Below, piece after piece: positions 61,901 to 64,000 of a stretch of DNA of 64,000 nucleotides; the stretch's first letter is position 1; each line of letters begins with the position of its first letter. Below the pieces are notes generated by a model that saw only the letters and a list, made by a program, of their open reading frames with translations, made no database searches and was not told the DNA's origin. The position numbers and the translations under genes were made by a program. This DNA is from Lycocorax pyrrhopterus obiensis (taxonomy: Eukaryota > Chordata > Aves > Passeriformes > Paradisaeidae): NCBI GenBank assembly GCA_014706295.1, contig JACSVZ010000011.1, positions 270,663 through 334,662 on the forward strand, read 5' to 3'.

Positions 61901-64000
61901 CAGCAACAGTTTGATTCTTCAGCTCCTTCCTCTTAGTGGTGAGTGTACCCCTTGAATGCCTCGGATGTATTGAAACATGATACTGGTCATTAGGCAAAGG
62001 TTCTTCATCTTTTTCCAGTTTACGTCATCTTCCTTTTATAGTTCTAGACCAATTAGGGTAACACAGGTAGATGTTTTGCATAATTCATAAGCAGTTGCTA
62101 CACATGTATAGATACACATACAGAGTCATACACAAAGTGTGTCAGTTTACGTTGCTGTTGGGATTGTCTTAATCACTTTATTGATAAAAGAAAGCTGTAA
62201 GCCCTAGCTTGTTATGACCACTCAAGATGTAAAGAAATTACTTCTTATTTGTGTAATACTATTAGTAAGCCTGCTCACAGAAATGCTAACCCACTATTTT
62301 TCTTAATAGCCTGCAACTGACTTCAAGGCTCACTGAAATTAAGTTTATTAGTTCTACTCATGTTGTTATTATGCAGACACCTGTACAATGATAGCTCTTG
62401 TACTTTTCTATCTCACACCCTTTTTTTTTTTCCTTTTCTTTCTTCCTTCCCTTCTTCAACCTTTAAGGTGAAACTTGGCGCTGGTGTGTACACTTTTCAT
62501 TTCAAAAGTAAGGATGGCTAGTTCTCTTTCTGTCCTGCACTGCTAGTATTTTTCTAGGGCATGAAGATGGGCAATGGTTCCCAAAATAAATGGTAAATGT
62601 TTAAAGACAGAACAGTAGGCAGCTCTTTCTATGATGTTAATGTATTAGTGATTAGATTAGTTTGGTATTGATTCTCCTTAGCATTTCCCTCCACCAAGCT
62701 AAATGTGTGCATGTGTATTTAAAATATCTTTGCAAAGATGTTTTTGATTCAAAACCTGAATGACATAAGGTATCCTTCCTTTATTATTCTAGAAGTCAAA
62801 TGGAGCTTTCTAGCACTGTAAATTTAAGGTTTTCTGGATATGCTATTATGAGATTTTAAGAAGGCCAGAAGAAAGAAGTTGTGACAGTTGGTAAGAGCTT
62901 TCCAGCTATTAGCTGTTTTCTGCTTAACCTGTGTAACAGAGGGAAACTAGCTGGCTTTTTCAAACTCTGATCATAGGGGCTCAAAACTTTTGCTTCAGCA
63001 TCTCTGTGGTCAGGATGTGTGCACAGTATGAGCACACTCAAAGAATTTAAAGAGCAATCTATTATGATTTTTAAAAGGGGATGTTGGATAAATCCTGTGT
63101 GTCTTGTTCAAGCACACACCCCTCTGAAGCCAGGAGATTGGTTGTATGAGCAGAAAATGGTTGAATGTACACAAAATGTCATGTAAAGTTACAATGCTAA
63201 ATAGAGGAATTAGAATAACTCTAAAATATGCAGACCTCCAGTCATTTTGGGCAGCCCAAGTCTAGTCATTGCAGCAAAGATATTAGCTTTCATCTCAGAT
63301 GTTGAGCTAAAGTTAGTCAAATGCTTGTAGTACGTGAACGCACTGAAAAAAAAGCGTAGATTTTTGAAGAAACAGTTTAGCTAAAAATGTGCCAGATGTT
63401 CAGACTAAAATACCAGTTATCCAGTTTTCTTGTCAAAAGTTAATCTCCTCTTACATTTAAACCATGCTGTGTTATGTGAGGTTGTACTGGAGTAAAAGAT
63501 GAAGGGGTGGAGAATGCCATATTGTCAGCAATACAATGGGATAGCTTATATTTGAATGGAGAAACACATATTCAGATTTGTGCCAGGAAGATTTGCACAT
63601 TTTATGTTTCGTTGGGAAAGTTGACCAGATTTCACAAGCTGTGCTATTGAAGAATGAATTAACATTGACTGGGGCCAGTGCCATAATATCTTTCCTCAAA
63701 GTACGGCCTACATATTAATTAACATTTGTGAAACACTTTGAGGTGCTGGATGAAAGGCAGCGTAGAGTACAAAGTTGTTGCTATGATTAATTAGTTATCA
63801 CATTGGACATGTGAAGGGCTATGTTAAAGTGTTGCAAACTATTATTTATTAATTGTTGCTTTTGCCAGTGGCCACCTTTGTTCTGTCCTTTACAAACTGT
63901 GTTACTGCCCTCATTAATCACGTTCTTTGAGCTGGAAGGGAATGCTTTGACCTGTATGGCAAAGGCCAAGACTTTCATCAAACAATACCTGCAGGAAACC
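55916..64000. other. Intergenic sequence to window end, no gene recognised
   Basis: About 8 kb of AT-rich DNA. It holds low-complexity tracts (T/A-rich 58490-58530, GA-rich about 60490-60510, TTG about 61004-61020, polypyrimidine 62417-62458). The longest open frame, 134 codons at 59095-59499, has no recognisable domain. No CEBPA coding sequence (bZIP, GC-rich single exon) is present. Confidence 0.55.
62417..62458 (+). repeat. Polypyrimidine tract
   Basis: A roughly 40-base run of almost only T and C on the plus strand, low complexity. Confidence 0.7.

Overview
This is a stretch of vertebrate nuclear DNA, almost certainly from a bird. It contains two split coding exons with GT..AG borders in otherwise AT-leaning non-coding DNA, one strong CpG island, several CR1 LINE fragments of the avian type, and solo LTRs. 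One of these LTRs has the typical structure of the abundant avian ERVL-like family. A passerine or other neoavian is my guess from the repeat flavour, but no search could be run. Nothing bacterial or viral in layout is present. Nearly all of the many short open frames look like chance frames.

The one gene I recognise is SLC7A10 (Asc-1, a light-chain transporter of small neutral amino acids including D-serine), on the minus strand. Coding exon 1 (24495-24588, 31 codons plus 1 nt) sits in a CpG-island promoter at about 24240-25280. Coding exon 2 (455-659, 205 nt) lies near the left edge. The two join in phase across a 23,835-bp intron 1 (660-24494), and the remaining exons must lie left of position 1. 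Intron 1 holds a CR1 fragment that has lost its 3' end (1413-2050), a ~135-bp inverted repeat around an 824-bp spacer (3185-4278), a 181-bp direct duplication at 98.9% identity (7963-8143 and 12847-13027), two related LTRs sharing one end but not the other (8832-about 9240 and 10654-11284, the latter with a perfect 5-bp target duplication), and several short perfect palindromes.

From about 25.3 kb to 64 kb no gene is recognisable. This is the region upstream of SLC7A10. It carries a 142-bp CR1 fragment (29748-29889), a 589-bp solo LTR (44918-45506), an older CR1 tail (47455-47715) and a ~900-bp minus-strand CR1 (55015-55915). It also has CTCF-like motifs (31343-31357, 52095-52109) and a small unexplained CpG-rich patch with an unrecognised 121-codon frame (about 52030-52470). 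In mammals the neighbour on this side is CEBPA, whose distal enhancer lies between the two genes, so this desert may be part of the avian CEBPA regulatory domain. That is inference from synteny, not seen here.

I did not find a convincing new biological system. The most worthwhile leads are the inverted repeat, the 181-bp duplication, the LTR pair with differing U3 regions, the 38-bp palindrome and the CpG/CTCF patch at 52 kb.
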